Source: Marinobacter qingdaonensis (GTDB lineage Bacteria > Pseudomonadota > Gammaproteobacteria > Pseudomonadales > Oleiphilaceae). From it: a DNA stretch of 64,000 nt. The DNA is taken from positions 2,976,001-3,040,000 of the forward strand of contig NZ_JAYDCJ010000003.1 in assembly GCF_034555935.1 (NCBI RefSeq), read 5' to 3'. The notes under the pieces were generated by a model. It did no database searches, was not told where the DNA came from, and saw nothing but the letters and a program-made list of their open reading frames with translations. A program made the position numbers and the translations under genes. This document shows, piece by piece, positions 45,440 through 55,004 of this stretch (positions are counted from its first letter, which is position 1; each line of letters starts with the position of its first letter).

Positions 45440-45982
45440 ATGCCCCGACGCTTCCATGACGCCGAGGAACTGCTACCGCCAGCAACCTTTCTCAAGCGCG
45501 GTCTCGCCATTATCTATGACGGCCTGATCAGCATTGCAGTTCTGCTTGTGGCGACCTGGATTTACACCATGATCGGGGGCTGGCTGACGGGATGGGACCG
45601 GTTCGAGCAACTGGCCGAGGCCGGCCAGCTGTCGGGCGACCCGGGCCTGACCTTCGTGTTGTTCCTGGTGCTGTACCTGTTCTTCGCCTACTTCTGGACC
45701 CGCATCGGCCAGACCCTGGGCATGCAGGTGTGGCGCATCCGCATCGAGAACCTGGACGGCACCTCCGTGACCTGGAGCCAGGCCCTGCGTCGCTACGTGA
45801 CCGCCGCAGTGGTCATTTTCGTGACCCTGCTGGCCAGCTATTACGTGGGCGCCGCCACCCTGTTCATCACCCTGCCCGCGATTCTGGCCCTGTTCTTCCC
45901 GATCAACGGACTGTCCGTTACCGACCGACTGTCCGGCAGCGTGGTGGTGCAGGTTCCGAAGGACGCGAAAAAGACCAAGTGA
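45440..45982 (+). CDS. RDD-family membrane protein
   Basis: A 180-residue protein with three or four helices (about 20-45, 66-86, 120-150) and the RDD-box pattern LKRGLAIIYDGLISIAVL followed by WTRIGQTLGMQVWRIRIENLDG. Such proteins may be transporters of small molecules, but their substrate is not known. It reads away from alaS and is convergent with lptG. Confidence 0.9.
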   Translation: MPRRFHDAEELLPPATFLKRGLAIIYDGLISIAVLLVATWIYTMIGGWLTGWDRFEQLAEAGQLSGDPGLTFVLFLVLYLFFAYFWTRIGQTLGMQVWRIRIENLDGTSVTWSQALRRYVTAAVVIFVTLLASYYVGAATLFITLPAILALFFPINGLSVTDRLSGSVVVQVPKDAKKTK

Positions 45983-45990
45983 GAGAAACG

Positions 45991-46022
45991 GCGTCGGGCC
46001 CGGTGATCAGCCGGCCCGACGC
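45991..46022. terminator. Inverted repeat at the RDD/lptG junction
   Basis: GCGTCGGGCC (45991-46000) pairs with GGCCCGACGC (46013-46022); the right arm is inside the lptG coding end. It lies 9 bases after the RDD stop and could terminate that gene. No T-run. Confidence 0.35.
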
Positions 46023-47068
46023 ATCAGAATGGCCCCCACCACCGCATTGACGGCAATCGGAACCAGCACCGCCAGCATCGGGTTGAAGCCATACACCAGG
46101 CTCATGGGCCCGAGCAGATCCTGCATGTACTTGAACAGCAGCCCGACCATCAGGCCGGTGAACACCCGGAACCCCATGGTGACCGAGCGCAGCGGCCCGA
46201 AGATGAAGGAAATCGCCACCAGCACCATCACCGCCGTACCCAGCGGCATCAGGGTTTTCTTCCAAAACGCCAGCCAGTACCGGGCGGCGTTCAGGTCCTG
46301 TTCTTCCAGGTAGTTGGCGTAGGTGAACAGGCCGGTCATCGACAGATTCTCCGGCTTCACAATCAGGACACTCAGCACCCGGGGTGACAGCCCAGAGTCC
46401 CAGCGCAGGGACTGATTCGTTTCCAGGGTGGTGCCGGTCCCCTCGATCCGCGTGGTGCGCACATCTTCCAGGCGCCAATGATCACCCTGGAAGATCGCCC
46501 GCTTGGCAAAGCTCGACGACTGCAGCTCACGTTCCTCGTTAAAACGGAACAGTGACACCCCGTGCAGCACGCCGTTGGGCTGCACGGCATTCAGATGGAT
46601 AAAGACATCCCCTTCCCGATGCCAGACCCCGGTGGCGGACGCCACGTTCTGACCGGCGCCCAGGGCAACCGCTTTCTCACTTTGGGCCAGGCGCTCCGCC
46701 GGCGGTGCCACGTACTCACCAATGAACACGCCCAGCACCACGACCACCAGGGCCGGCTTCATGGCCGACCAGACGATGCGCCTGAGGGAAACCCCGGCGG
46801 CCCGAATCACCGTCAGCTCCGAGGAACTGGCCATGGAGCCAAGCCCCACCAAGCAACCCATAAAGGCGCCCAGCGGCAGGTAATCGTAAATCCGTCGCGG
46901 CAAGGTCAGGGCGACGTACCACAGCGCCTCGAGGGTCTGATAGCCGTTACGGGTATCTTCCAGCTCGGCGATAAAACCGAAGATGAGATCCAGCGACAGC
47001 ACCACCACCATGACCAGAAACATGGCGCCGCCGACGGTGCGCATGACATAACCGTCAATCCTACGCAT
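46007..47068 (-). CDS. lptG: LPS export permease LptG
   Basis: A 353-residue inner-membrane protein with six helices and a central periplasmic beta domain (about 130-260), the YjgP/YjgQ fold. Start MRRIDGYVMRTVGGAMFLVM. With LptF and LptB it extracts LPS from the inner membrane and drives it along the LptA/C bridge. Overlaps lptF by eight bases. Conserved pattern: SSELTVIRAAGVSLRRI. Confidence 0.95.
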   Translation of the reverse strand: MRRIDGYVMRTVGGAMFLVMVVVLSLDLIFGFIAELEDTRNGYQTLEALWYVALTLPRRIYDYLPLGAFMGCLVGLGSMASSSELTVIRAAGVSLRRIVWSAMKPALVVVVLGVFIGEYVAPPAERLAQSEKAVALGAGQNVASATGVWHREGDVFIHLNAVQPNGVLHGVSLFRFNEERELQSSSFAKRAIFQGDHWRLEDVRTTRIEGTGTTLETNQSLRWDSGLSPRVLSVLIVKPENLSMTGLFTYANYLEEQDLNAARYWLAFWKKTLMPLGTAVMVLVAISFIFGPLRSVTMGFRVFTGLMVGLLFKYMQDLLGPMSLVYGFNPMLAVLVPIAVNAVVGAILMRRAG

Positions 47069-48164
47069 TGGCCCGCACCTCCTTCAGCGCCCGGCGTTTC
47101 TGGCGCCAGGCCGAGCCGAACTGCAACCACAGACCGAACGCCAGGAACAGGGCGTGCACCCAGAGCATGCCCACCCACTCCGGCACCTTGCCGTCGGCCA
47201 GGGCGTCGCGGGCCACGATCAAGAGACCCAGATAGGTGATGTACACCAACATCGCCGGCAACAGGTGGAAGAACCGGCCCTGACGCGGGTTGACCCGGCT
47301 CAGTCGAACCGCCAGCAGGGTCACGATCGGCACGATCAGCGGCAGCGAGAAGCGCCAGTGCAGCAGGGCCCGATCCTCCGGATTGTCGGACTCCATTAGG
47401 GCCAGGGTGCTGATGCCCTCCTCCAACTGTTTGGTGCCACTTTCACCGCTTTGAATCTTCAGCCCGTAAGCCTCGAAGCCAGTGACGTTGTATTCCAACC
47501 GACCGGGAGTGCCGTCGAAGCGGCCGCCATCCTCAAGGATCAGGAACCGGCTGCCGGTGTCGCGATCGATCAGCTGGGAGCCGGATTCGGCGGTAAAAAT
47601 GGTCACCCCTTCGCCATCCTTGCCGTACTCGGCAATGAACACGCCCTCCAGCTGGCGCTTGTCGTCGCTCAGGCCTTCGGTGTAGGTAACCCGGTTGCCG
47701 GCGCTGAAATCCTGGAAGCGCCCGGGCGCCAGCATTTCGAACTCAGTCGCCTTGCGCTGCTCGTTGAAGATCTGCTCGACCTGCTTCATACCCCAGGGCG
47801 ACACATACAGACTCATGGCCCCGACCACCGCCATCACCGGCAGACTGCCGAGCAGGGTCTTGATCAGCAGTTGCCGGTCACTGACGCCACAGGCAAACAG
47901 CACCGTCATTTCGCTTTCCAGGTACATGCGGCCATAGGCCAGCAGGATGCCGATAAACAGCCCGAGGGGCAGGATCAGCTCGAGGAAGCCAGGAAACCGG
48001 AACGCCATGATGGTGAACAGCACGTCGGCGGCAATTTCACCCTCGGCCGCGCTGCTGAGGTATTTCAGGAAACGGCCGCTCATGAACACCATCAGCAGGA
48101 TGCCGGACACGGCAATCATGCTGATCATCACCTGGCGAATTAGATAGCGGAAAACGATGGTCAA
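47061..48164 (-). CDS. lptF: LPS export permease LptF
   Basis: A 367-residue partner of LptG with the same six-helix and periplasmic-domain layout: TIVFRYLIRQVMISMIAV, then ESEMTVLFACGVSDRQLLI and a C-terminal helix pair. The start is taken as TTG at 48164, which gives the usual length; the much longer frame has no ribosome site and no homologous residues. First gene of lptFG, divergent from pepA. Confidence 0.93.
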   Translation of the reverse strand: MTIVFRYLIRQVMISMIAVSGILLMVFMSGRFLKYLSSAAEGEIAADVLFTIMAFRFPGFLELILPLGLFIGILLAYGRMYLESEMTVLFACGVSDRQLLIKTLLGSLPVMAVVGAMSLYVSPWGMKQVEQIFNEQRKATEFEMLAPGRFQDFSAGNRVTYTEGLSDDKRQLEGVFIAEYGKDGEGVTIFTAESGSQLIDRDTGSRFLILEDGGRFDGTPGRLEYNVTGFEAYGLKIQSGESGTKQLEEGISTLALMESDNPEDRALLHWRFSLPLIVPIVTLLAVRLSRVNPRQGRFFHLLPAMLVYITYLGLLIVARDALADGKVPEWVGMLWVHALFLAFGLWLQFGSAWRQKRRALKEVRANA

Positions 48165-48321
48165 AAGGGTCTCTCTGCCAGCACCGGTAAAATCATGGAG
48201 GAAACGGATAACTGCGCGTATTCTATGTAACCTTTGGGCCGAATGACAGAGCCGCGGTGTTTCCCTGGAGGCGCAGTCACCGGCCACGCCCGCGGCTTGA
48301 TAAACGCCCCACTGACCCCAA

Positions 48322-48330
48322 TGCTAGACT
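48322..48330 (+). promoter_or_regulatory. Candidate extended -10 promoter of pepA
   Basis: TGCTAGACT forms an extended -10 about 63 nt upstream of the pepA ATG at 48393. A TTGATA lies too far (21 nt) to be its -35. Confidence 0.42.
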
Positions 48331-48392
48331 GGGTTGGATACCGCCGCCGCCCATCCGCGGGCGGCGCTTCAGAATAATCGACAGGAGTTGCC

Positions 48393-49886
48393 ATGAATTT
48401 CAGCCTGAGCAGTAAAGCCATCGTCAGTACCAAAGCCGACTGCCTCGTGGTCGGTCTTCCTGAAAAGGGCACCTGGCCGGAGTCCACCACTCAGGCGGAC
48501 GAGGCCCTGGGCGGGCTGATCAAGACACTCCAGAAAAACGGCGACCTGACCGGCAAAAACGCCAGCGCCCGCGCGGTCCCGTTGACCGATCAGCCCTGGA
48601 GCCGGCTGCTGGTGGTTGGCACCGGCAACGACACCGAACGCACACCGGCCACCTACCGCAAGGCACTGATCGCAGCCGTCAATGCCCTGAAGGACGGCCC
48701 CTCGAAGAGCGCGCTGATCGCCCTGGCCGACACACCGGTGGTTGGAACCGACGCCGTCGCCGAAGAAGCGGCCCGACTGAACCTCATTGGCCGGAGCCTG
48801 GAAGAGCACCTGTACACCTTTACCGAGTTCAAGAGCGAGAAGCCGCCGGCCCGCAAGCTGAACAAGGTGGTGGTTGCAGCTTCCGCTGGCACCAAGGCCC
48901 TGAAAGACGCCTTCAACCTCGGCCTGGCCACGGGCCGGGGCATGAACTTCACCCGCGATCTGGGCAACACCCCGCCCAACATCTGCCACCCGGAGTGGCT
49001 GGCCCAGCAAGCGAAAAAGCTGGCCAAGGACCACGACTGCATCAAGACCGAAGTACTTGATGAAAAGCAGATGGAAAAGATGGGCATGAACACCATCCTG
49101 GCCGTGGGCAAAGGCAGCACCCAGCCGCCACGACTGATCGTCATGGAATACCGGGGCGGCAAGGCAAAGGACAAGCCCCATGTGCTGGTGGGCAAGGGCA
49201 TCACCTTCGACACCGGCGGCATCAGCCTGAAGCCGGGCGCCGGCATGGACGAGATGAAGTACGACATGGGCGGCTCCGCCGGCGTGTTCGGCGCCATGCA
49301 GGTGCTGGCTGAAACCAAGCCCAAGATCAACGTGGTGGCGGTGATTGCCGCGGCCGAAAACATGCCGGATGGCGGCGCCTGCCGCCCGGGTGACATCGTC
49401 ACCACCCTGTCTGGCCAGACCGTGGAAATCCTCAACACCGACGCCGAAGGCCGCCTGGTGCTCTGCGATGCCCTCACCTACGTGAAGAAATTCGACCCGG
49501 CTGCGGTGATCGACATGGCCACCCTGACCGGCGCCTGCATCATCGCCCTGGGCCACCACGCCAGCGGCCTGCTGGCCAACAACGACGAACTGGCAAACGA
49601 ACTGCTGGCAGCGGGCGAGCGCGCCGACGACCGCGCCTGGCGCCTGCCTCTTTGGGACGACTACCAGAGCCAGCTGGACAGCAACTTTGCCGACATGCAG
49701 AACATCGGCGACCGCTCCGCCGGCACCATCACCGCGGCCTGCTTCCTGTCCCGGTTCACCAAAGAGTACCGCTGGGCCCACCTGGACATCGCCGGGACCG
49801 CCTGGCACTCCGGCAAGGCCAAGGGTGCGTCCGGTCGACCGGTTCCGCTGCTGGTTGACTACCTGATGTCCCATGCCGACAAGTAA
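48393..49886 (+). CDS. pepA: Leucyl aminopeptidase
   Basis: A 497-residue M17 aminopeptidase, hexameric with two metal ions. The signature NTDAEGRLVL (about 350) and the metal-site strand VLVGKGITFDTGGISLKP (about 270) are present. In related bacteria PepA also acts as a DNA-binding protein in XerCD site recombination. ATG at 48393 follows ACAGGAG. It overlaps holC by 14 bases. Confidence 0.97.
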   Translation: MNFSLSSKAIVSTKADCLVVGLPEKGTWPESTTQADEALGGLIKTLQKNGDLTGKNASARAVPLTDQPWSRLLVVGTGNDTERTPATYRKALIAAVNALKDGPSKSALIALADTPVVGTDAVAEEAARLNLIGRSLEEHLYTFTEFKSEKPPARKLNKVVVAASAGTKALKDAFNLGLATGRGMNFTRDLGNTPPNICHPEWLAQQAKKLAKDHDCIKTEVLDEKQMEKMGMNTILAVGKGSTQPPRLIVMEYRGGKAKDKPHVLVGKGITFDTGGISLKPGAGMDEMKYDMGGSAGVFGAMQVLAETKPKINVVAVIAAAENMPDGGACRPGDIVTTLSGQTVEILNTDAEGRLVLCDALTYVKKFDPAAVIDMATLTGACIIALGHHASGLLANNDELANELLAAGERADDRAWRLPLWDDYQSQLDSNFADMQNIGDRSAGTITAACFLSRFTKEYRWAHLDIAGTAWHSGKAKGASGRPVPLLVDYLMSHADK

Positions 49887-50385
49887 TTCCGACCGCCAAC
49901 CGGGCTCCGGCAGCGACGCTGCCGGCGGCCCCGGAGCAGGCGACAAGAACCAGCGCTACTGGTTCCACATCCTGGCCCAGAGCACACCTGCTGCCCGCAA
50001 CCTGCACGCCGCCAAACTGGTCGACAAGGCCTGGCAGCAGGGCGACCGCGTGTGCATCGTCTGCGACACCATGCAGCAGGCGGAAGAGCTGGACGAACTG
50101 CTCTGGAACTTCAGCCCGGACGCCTTCATCCCACACAGCGTGGTACCCGACTCCGCCACCACCTGCACCGACCCCGTTGGCATTTTATTGTGCCCACCGG
50201 TGGCAGAGGATTGGGACACGGTGATCGTGTTGTCCGCCACCCTGCCGGCCGATGCCGACCGGTTCAAACGACTCGCGCTGGTCGCCCATAACGACCCGTC
50301 GGTCCTGAACCAGGCCCGGTCTCACTTCAAGCAGCTCCGGACCCTCGGTATCGAACCGAAAGTCCACGACCAACGAAAGCGTTAA
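49873..50385 (+). CDS. holC: DNA polymerase III chi subunit
   Basis: A 170-residue clamp-loader accessory protein that binds SSB. The chi core is visible (RYWFHILAQS, KLVDKAWQQGDRVCIVCDT, ELLWNFSPDAFIPH). An N-terminal extension of about 27 residues rich in Gly, Ser and Asp (NSDRQPGSGSDAAGGPG) precedes it and is coded mostly within the pepA overlap region, so it is probably flexible; a start further inside is possible but the first in-frame ATG is the overlapping one. The gene order pepA-holC-valS is standard in gammaproteobacteria. Confidence 0.92.
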   Translation: MPTSNSDRQPGSGSDAAGGPGAGDKNQRYWFHILAQSTPAARNLHAAKLVDKAWQQGDRVCIVCDTMQQAEELDELLWNFSPDAFIPHSVVPDSATTCTDPVGILLCPPVAEDWDTVIVLSATLPADADRFKRLALVAHNDPSVLNQARSHFKQLRTLGIEPKVHDQRKR

Positions 50386-50422
50386 ATCTAGCCCTTCAAA
50401 GCGAACAGCACACGGCCTGATT

Positions 50423-50530
50423 GCGAGTTCGGAAGGGCCTTGCCAAAACTGTTGAGGGCCATGGACGGCCCGAAACAAGCGCACATGGATGTGCTCGTAG
50501 CGTGTTTTGGCAAGGTCCTTCCGGGCTCGC
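50423..50530 (+). repeat. Composite inverted-repeat element, copy 2
   Basis: Arms 50423-50449 and 50504-50530 pair over 27 bp with three G.U wobbles on the plus-strand RNA. The core 50450-50503 shares 47/54 bases with copy 1. Hairpin 1 is GGGCC/GGCCC with an ATGGAC loop (50456-50471) and hairpin 2 is GCACA/TGTGC with loop TGGA (50481-50494). The arms differ from copy 1 in sequence. It starts 37 bases after the holC stop and ends 65 bases before the valS -10. Confidence 0.85.
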
Positions 50531-50595
50531 AAACTCCCAACCGGCAGTCCTGAATACGGGGTCAGCCAGGGTTCGCCGCAGTGAAGGCGACCATG

Positions 50596-50601
50596 TATAA
50601 T
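50596..50601 (+). promoter_or_regulatory. Candidate valS -10 (TATAAT)
   Basis: A consensus TATAAT at 50596-50601, with TG right before it, lies about 54 nt before the valS ATG. The -35 region (TTCGCC) is weak. The element copy 2 lies just upstream. Confidence 0.5.
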
Positions 50602-50654
50602 CGGGCGTCTCAATTTTCCCTTGCGAACTAACCAACGGTCACCAGCAGGAACCC

Positions 50655-53507
50655 ATGGAAAAAACCTACCAGCCAGAAAACATTGAGCGTCAGTGGTACG
50701 AAAACTGGGAAGCCAAGGGCTACTTCCGCCCCTCCGGCGAAGGCCAGTCCTACAGCATTGCCATCCCACCACCCAACGTGACTGGCAGCCTGCACATGGG
50801 CCACGCGTTCCAGCACACCATCATGGACACGCTGACCCGCTACAAACGCATGCAGGGCCACAACACCCTCTGGCAGGTAGGCACCGACCACGCCGGTATC
50901 GCCACCCAAATGGTGGTCGAACGCAAACTGGCGGCCGAAGAAGACAAGACTCGCCACGACCTGGGCCGCGAAGACTTCATCAAGCGCATCTGGGACTGGA
51001 AGGAAGAGTCCGGCGGCACCATCACCCGCCAGATGAGGCGCCTGGGTAACTCCGTGGACTGGGACCACGAACGCTTCACCATGGACGACGGCTTCTACAA
51101 GGCGGTCCAGGAAGTGTTCATCCGCCTGTACGACGAAGGCCTGGTGTACCGCGGCAAGCGCCTGGTGAACTGGGACCCGAAACTGCACACCGCCATCTCC
51201 GACCTGGAGGTGGAGAACAAGGAAGAGAAAGGCTTCTTCTGGCACCTGCGCTACCCGCTGGCCGATGGTGCCAAAACCGAGGACGGCAAGGATTACCTGG
51301 TGGTCGCCACCACTCGCCCGGAAACCATGCTCGGCGACACCGCCGTGGCCGTGCACCCGGACGACGAGCGCTACCAGCACCTGATTGGCAACCACGTGCT
51401 GCTGCCGCTGGTGAACCGCCGCATTCCGATCGTGGCCGACCACCACGCCGATCCCGAGAAAGGCAGTGGCTGCGTGAAGATCACCCCGGCCCACGACTTC
51501 AATGACTACGCCGTGGGCAAGCGCAACGAACTGCCGATGATCAACGTGATGACCCAGGACGCCAACATCCGGGACATCGCCGAGGTCTTCAACTTCGACG
51601 GCACCGAGAACACCGAGATCGACGGCCAGCTGCCGGCCGCCTACGCCGGCCTGACCCGCGAGGCCGCCCGCAAGGCCATCGTTGCCGATCTAAATGACGC
51701 CGGCCTGCTCGAGCGCGAGGAAGACCACGTGCTGAGCGTACCCCGGGGCGACCGCTCCGGCCTGATCATCGAGCCGATGCTGACTGACCAGTGGTTCGCC
51801 GACGCCAAGACCCTGGCCAAGCCGGCCATCGAGGCGGTGGAAGACGGTCGCATCCAGTTCGTACCCAAGCAGTACGAGAACATGTACTTCTCGTGGATGC
51901 GCGACATCCAGGACTGGTGCATCTCGCGCCAGCTCTGGTGGGGCCACCGGATTCCGGCCTGGTACGACGCCGAAGGCAACATCTACGTCGGCCGCAGCGA
52001 AGAGGAAGTGCGCAAGAAGCACAACCTCGACAGCGACCTGACCCTGAGCCAGGACGACGACGTACTGGACACCTGGTTCAGCTCCGCGCTGTGGACCTTC
52101 GGCACCCTGGGCTGGCCGGAGATCACCGAACGCCTGAAGCAGTTCCACCCCACCGACGTGCTGGTGACCGGCTTCGACATCATCTTCTTCTGGGTTGCCC
52201 GGATGATCATGATGACCATGCACTTCATGAAGAACGACGACGGCACCCCGCAGGTGCCCTTCCACACCGTGTACGTGACCGGCCTGATCCGGGACGAGCA
52301 CGGCGACAAGATGTCCAAGTCCAAGGGCAACGTCATCGACCCGCTGGACATGATCGACGGCATCGGCCTGGACGACCTGCTGGAGAAGCGTACCGGCAAC
52401 CTGATGCAGCCGAAACTGGCCGAGAAGATCGGCAAGCGCACCCAGAAGGAATTCCCCGAGGGCATTAGCGCCCACGGCACCGACGCCCTGCGCTTCACCC
52501 TGGCGGCCATGGCCACCACCGGCCGTGACATCAACTGGGACATGAAGCGCCTGGAAGGCTACCGCAACTTCTGCAACAAGCTGTGGAACGCTGCCCGCTA
52601 TGTGCTGATGAACACCGAGGGTGAGGACTGCGGCGTCAACGACGAGCCGGTGCAACTGTCCCTGGCCGACCGCTGGATCATCAGCCAGCTGCAGACCTGC
52701 GAGCAGGAAGTGATTCGTCACCTGGACCAGTACCGCTTCGATCTGGCCGCCTACGCCCTGTACGAATTCATCTGGAACGAGTACTGCGACTGGTATCTGG
52801 AGCTGTCCAAGCCGGTACTGAACGACGAGGGTGCCAGCGCCGAGGCCAAACGCGGCACCCGTCGCACCCTGGTGCGGGTGCTGGAGGCGGTACTGCGGGT
52901 CGCGCACCCGATCATGCCGTTCATCACCGAAGAGATCTGGCAGCGCATTGCGCCACTGGCCGGCAAATCCGGCGACAGCATCATGCTGCAGCCGTTCCCG
53001 CAGCCGGACAGCAGTAAGCAGGACAGCGTCATCACCGCCGACATCGAGTGGCTGAAAGGCGTGATCCTGGCGGTACGTAACATCCGCGGCGAGATGAACA
53101 TCTCCCCGGCCAAAAAAGTGCCGGTGCTGCTGCGCGGCCAGAACGCCGACGACAAGCGCCGCATGGACGACAACCGTCAGTTCCTGGCGTCCCTGGCCAA
53201 GCTGGAGAGCCTGGACTGGTTCGACGGCGGCAAGGCGCCCATGTCCGCCACCCAGCTGGTGGGCGAGATGGAAGTGCTGGTGCCCATGGCCGACCTGATT
53301 GACAAGGACGCCGAGCTCAAGCGCCTGGACAAGGAGCTGGAGCGCCTGCAGAAGGAAATCGGTCGCCTCGAAGGCAAGCTGGGCAACGAGAAGTTCACCG
53401 CCAAGGCCCCGGCCGAAGTGGTCGAGAAGGAGCAGGACAAGCTCCGGGATGCCCAGGGCAGCTTGTCCCGACTCAGCGAGCAGCGGGCCGAAATCGAGGC
53501 CATGTAA
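50655..53507 (+). CDS. valS: Valyl-tRNA synthetase
   Basis: A 950-residue class I synthetase: [14 protein letters not shown] (HIGH motif variant, about 38-51), the CP1 editing domain (NVMTQDANI), KMSKS as DKMSKSKGN (about 553), a helical anticodon-binding domain, and a C-terminal Lys/Glu coiled coil (last 65 residues). Length matches the family. Third gene of pepA-holC-valS; it may have its own promoter. Confidence 0.97.
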   Translation: MEKTYQPENIERQWYENWEAKGYFRPSGEGQSYSIAIPPPNVTGSLHMGHAFQHTIMDTLTRYKRMQGHNTLWQVGTDHAGIATQMVVERKLAAEEDKTRHDLGREDFIKRIWDWKEESGGTITRQMRRLGNSVDWDHERFTMDDGFYKAVQEVFIRLYDEGLVYRGKRLVNWDPKLHTAISDLEVENKEEKGFFWHLRYPLADGAKTEDGKDYLVVATTRPETMLGDTAVAVHPDDERYQHLIGNHVLLPLVNRRIPIVADHHADPEKGSGCVKITPAHDFNDYAVGKRNELPMINVMTQDANIRDIAEVFNFDGTENTEIDGQLPAAYAGLTREAARKAIVADLNDAGLLEREEDHVLSVPRGDRSGLIIEPMLTDQWFADAKTLAKPAIEAVEDGRIQFVPKQYENMYFSWMRDIQDWCISRQLWWGHRIPAWYDAEGNIYVGRSEEEVRKKHNLDSDLTLSQDDDVLDTWFSSALWTFGTLGWPEITERLKQFHPTDVLVTGFDIIFFWVARMIMMTMHFMKNDDGTPQVPFHTVYVTGLIRDEHGDKMSKSKGNVIDPLDMIDGIGLDDLLEKRTGNLMQPKLAEKIGKRTQKEFPEGISAHGTDALRFTLAAMATTGRDINWDMKRLEGYRNFCNKLWNAARYVLMNTEGEDCGVNDEPVQLSLADRWIISQLQTCEQEVIRHLDQYRFDLAAYALYEFIWNEYCDWYLELSKPVLNDEGASAEAKRGTRRTLVRVLEAVLRVAHPIMPFITEEIWQRIAPLAGKSGDSIMLQPFPQPDSSKQDSVITADIEWLKGVILAVRNIRGEMNISPAKKVPVLLRGQNADDKRRMDDNRQFLASLAKLESLDWFDGGKAPMSATQLVGEMEVLVPMADLIDKDAELKRLDKELERLQKEIGRLEGKLGNEKFTAKAPAEVVEKEQDKLRDAQGSLSRLSEQRAEIEAM

Positions 53508-53511
53508 GGCC

Positions 53512-54426
53512 ATGATCGCCATTCTGGGGGCGGGTTCACTGGGGCGGCTCTGGGCCGCCTCGCTGCCCGCCCAGTCTGCCGCCTTTGTCCCCCGGCCGGG
53601 CGCCCTGCCCGGCGACCCGGTGCGTTTCGAATTTCAGAACCTGGCGGGTGCAACACTCAACGCCACCGTCCCCTGGCTCACCGACTGCTCCCAGGTCGAT
53701 CTGCTGCTGGTCATGACCAAGGCCGGCGACACCCTGAATGCCATCGCCGACGTCGCCGACAAGTTGCCCGAAAACGCGCCTGTGGTTCTGTTCCAGAACG
53801 GCCTGGGCAGCCAGCAAGCCGTGGCCGAACGCTGGCCGGAGCGGCCGGTGCTGGCAGCCAGCACCACCGACGGCGCCAACCGCCCGTCCGAGCACCGCGT
53901 GGTGCACGCGGGTGCCGGCGAAACCTGGCTCGGCGCGCTCACGGACGCCGGTCAGGCTCAGGTCCAGCCGGTGATAAACCGGCTCAGATCAAGCGGGCTC
54001 ACCCTGCATCCGGAACCCGACATCCTGGCTCGACTCTGGCAGAAGCTGGTGATCAACGCCGGCATCAACCCGTTCACCGCCCTGCTCGATTGCCCCAATG
54101 GCGACCTGCTGACCGAGGATCTGTTCCTTAGCCACATTGATGGCTTGTGCACGGAGCTGGCGCAACTGATGACCGCCGATGGCCAGGGCCAGGTCTCACC
54201 CGCAGACCTTCGCCATCGGATTGAAACCGTCGCCCGCAACACCGCCCGCAACACCTCATCCATGCGTGCGGATGTGCAGAACCGGCGACGCACCGAGATC
54301 GACTTCATCAACGGCTATCTGGTCCGGCTGGGGCAACGCCTCGGAATCGCCACACCGGTGAACCAATTGCTGGCCGAACGGGTACAACAACTGTCCAATC
54401 ACCAACAGGAGCACCCCCATGGGTAA
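53512..54426 (+). CDS. panE: 2-dehydropantoate 2-reductase-like protein
   Basis: A 304-residue NADPH-dependent reductase related to PanE/ApbA, which makes pantoate for coenzyme A. The N-terminal Rossmann motif is ILGAGSLGRLWAASL; WQKLVINAGINPFTALLDC (about 185-205) contains the catalytic Lys, and ARNTSSMRADVQNRRRTEIDFINGY is the substrate site with its Glu. The ATG at 53512 is 4 bases after the valS stop. It overlaps pduO by 8 bases. Assignment to true PanE function is probable, not proven; several paralogs share this fold. Confidence 0.87.
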   Translation: MIAILGAGSLGRLWAASLPAQSAAFVPRPGALPGDPVRFEFQNLAGATLNATVPWLTDCSQVDLLLVMTKAGDTLNAIADVADKLPENAPVVLFQNGLGSQQAVAERWPERPVLAASTTDGANRPSEHRVVHAGAGETWLGALTDAGQAQVQPVINRLRSSGLTLHPEPDILARLWQKLVINAGINPFTALLDCPNGDLLTEDLFLSHIDGLCTELAQLMTADGQGQVSPADLRHRIETVARNTARNTSSMRADVQNRRRTEIDFINGYLVRLGQRLGIATPVNQLLAERVQQLSNHQQEHPHG

Positions 54427-54976
54427 CCGCCTCTCCAAGATCTACACCCGGACCGGCGACGACGGGTCCACCGGCCTTGCCGACGGCAACCGCATCGCCA
54501 AAAATGCGCAGCGGGTGGACGCCATGGGCACGGCGGATGAATTGAACTGCCACATCGGCCTGCTGATCGAGGCCCTGGCCCCGGACGACGCCCTGATCGA
54601 GCCCCTGCGTCGCATCCAGCATCACCTGTTTGACCTGGGCGGGGAGTTTGCCATTCCCGGCAGCAAGGTGATCGGCGAGGAGCACATCGGCTGGCTGGAG
54701 CAAACCCTCGATCAGTACAACGACGGGCTGCCGCCCCTGAAGAACTTCATCCTGCCGGGCGGCACACCAGCCGCGGCCCAGTGCCATCTGGCCCGGGCCG
54801 TCTGTCGCCGGGCCGAACGGATCGTGGTGGCTCTGGGCCATGAGGATTCCATCAACGCGGCGGCCCGGCATTACCTGAACCGCCTGTCCGATCTGCTGTT
54901 CGTGCTCGCGCGGGTGCTGGCCCGGCGCAACGGTGGCGAGGAAATTCTCTGGGAGCAAAAAAAATCCGGCCTCTGA
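54419..54976 (+). CDS. pduO: Cob(I)alamin adenosyltransferase, PduO type
   Basis: A 185-residue trimeric ATP:corrinoid adenosyltransferase: SKIYTRTGDDGSTGLADG is the ATP-binding start, RVDAMGTADELNCHIG and RRAERIVVALGH the later active-site motifs. Converts cob(I)alamin to adenosylcobalamin for B12-dependent enzymes. Translationally coupled to the reductase gene by an 8-base overlap. Its stop codon lies inside the loop of the terminator hairpin. Confidence 0.94.
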   Translation: MGNRLSKIYTRTGDDGSTGLADGNRIAKNAQRVDAMGTADELNCHIGLLIEALAPDDALIEPLRRIQHHLFDLGGEFAIPGSKVIGEEHIGWLEQTLDQYNDGLPPLKNFILPGGTPAAAQCHLARAVCRRAERIVVALGHEDSINAAARHYLNRLSDLLFVLARVLARRNGGEEILWEQKKSGL

Positions 54977-54988
54977 GGGCCGGATTTT
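54961..54988. terminator. Rho-independent terminator after pduO (bidirectional)
   Basis: AAAATCCGGCC (54961-54971) pairs with GGCCGGATTTT (54978-54988) around a six-base loop that holds the pduO stop. T-rich tails on both strands allow it to end the chemoreceptor gene as well. Confidence 0.92.
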
Positions 54989-55004
54989 TGGCAGGTCAGG
55001 CTGA

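Noticed and set aside
51690..53522. Minus-strand ORF of 610 codons opposite valS
   Set aside because: Shadow frame of valS.
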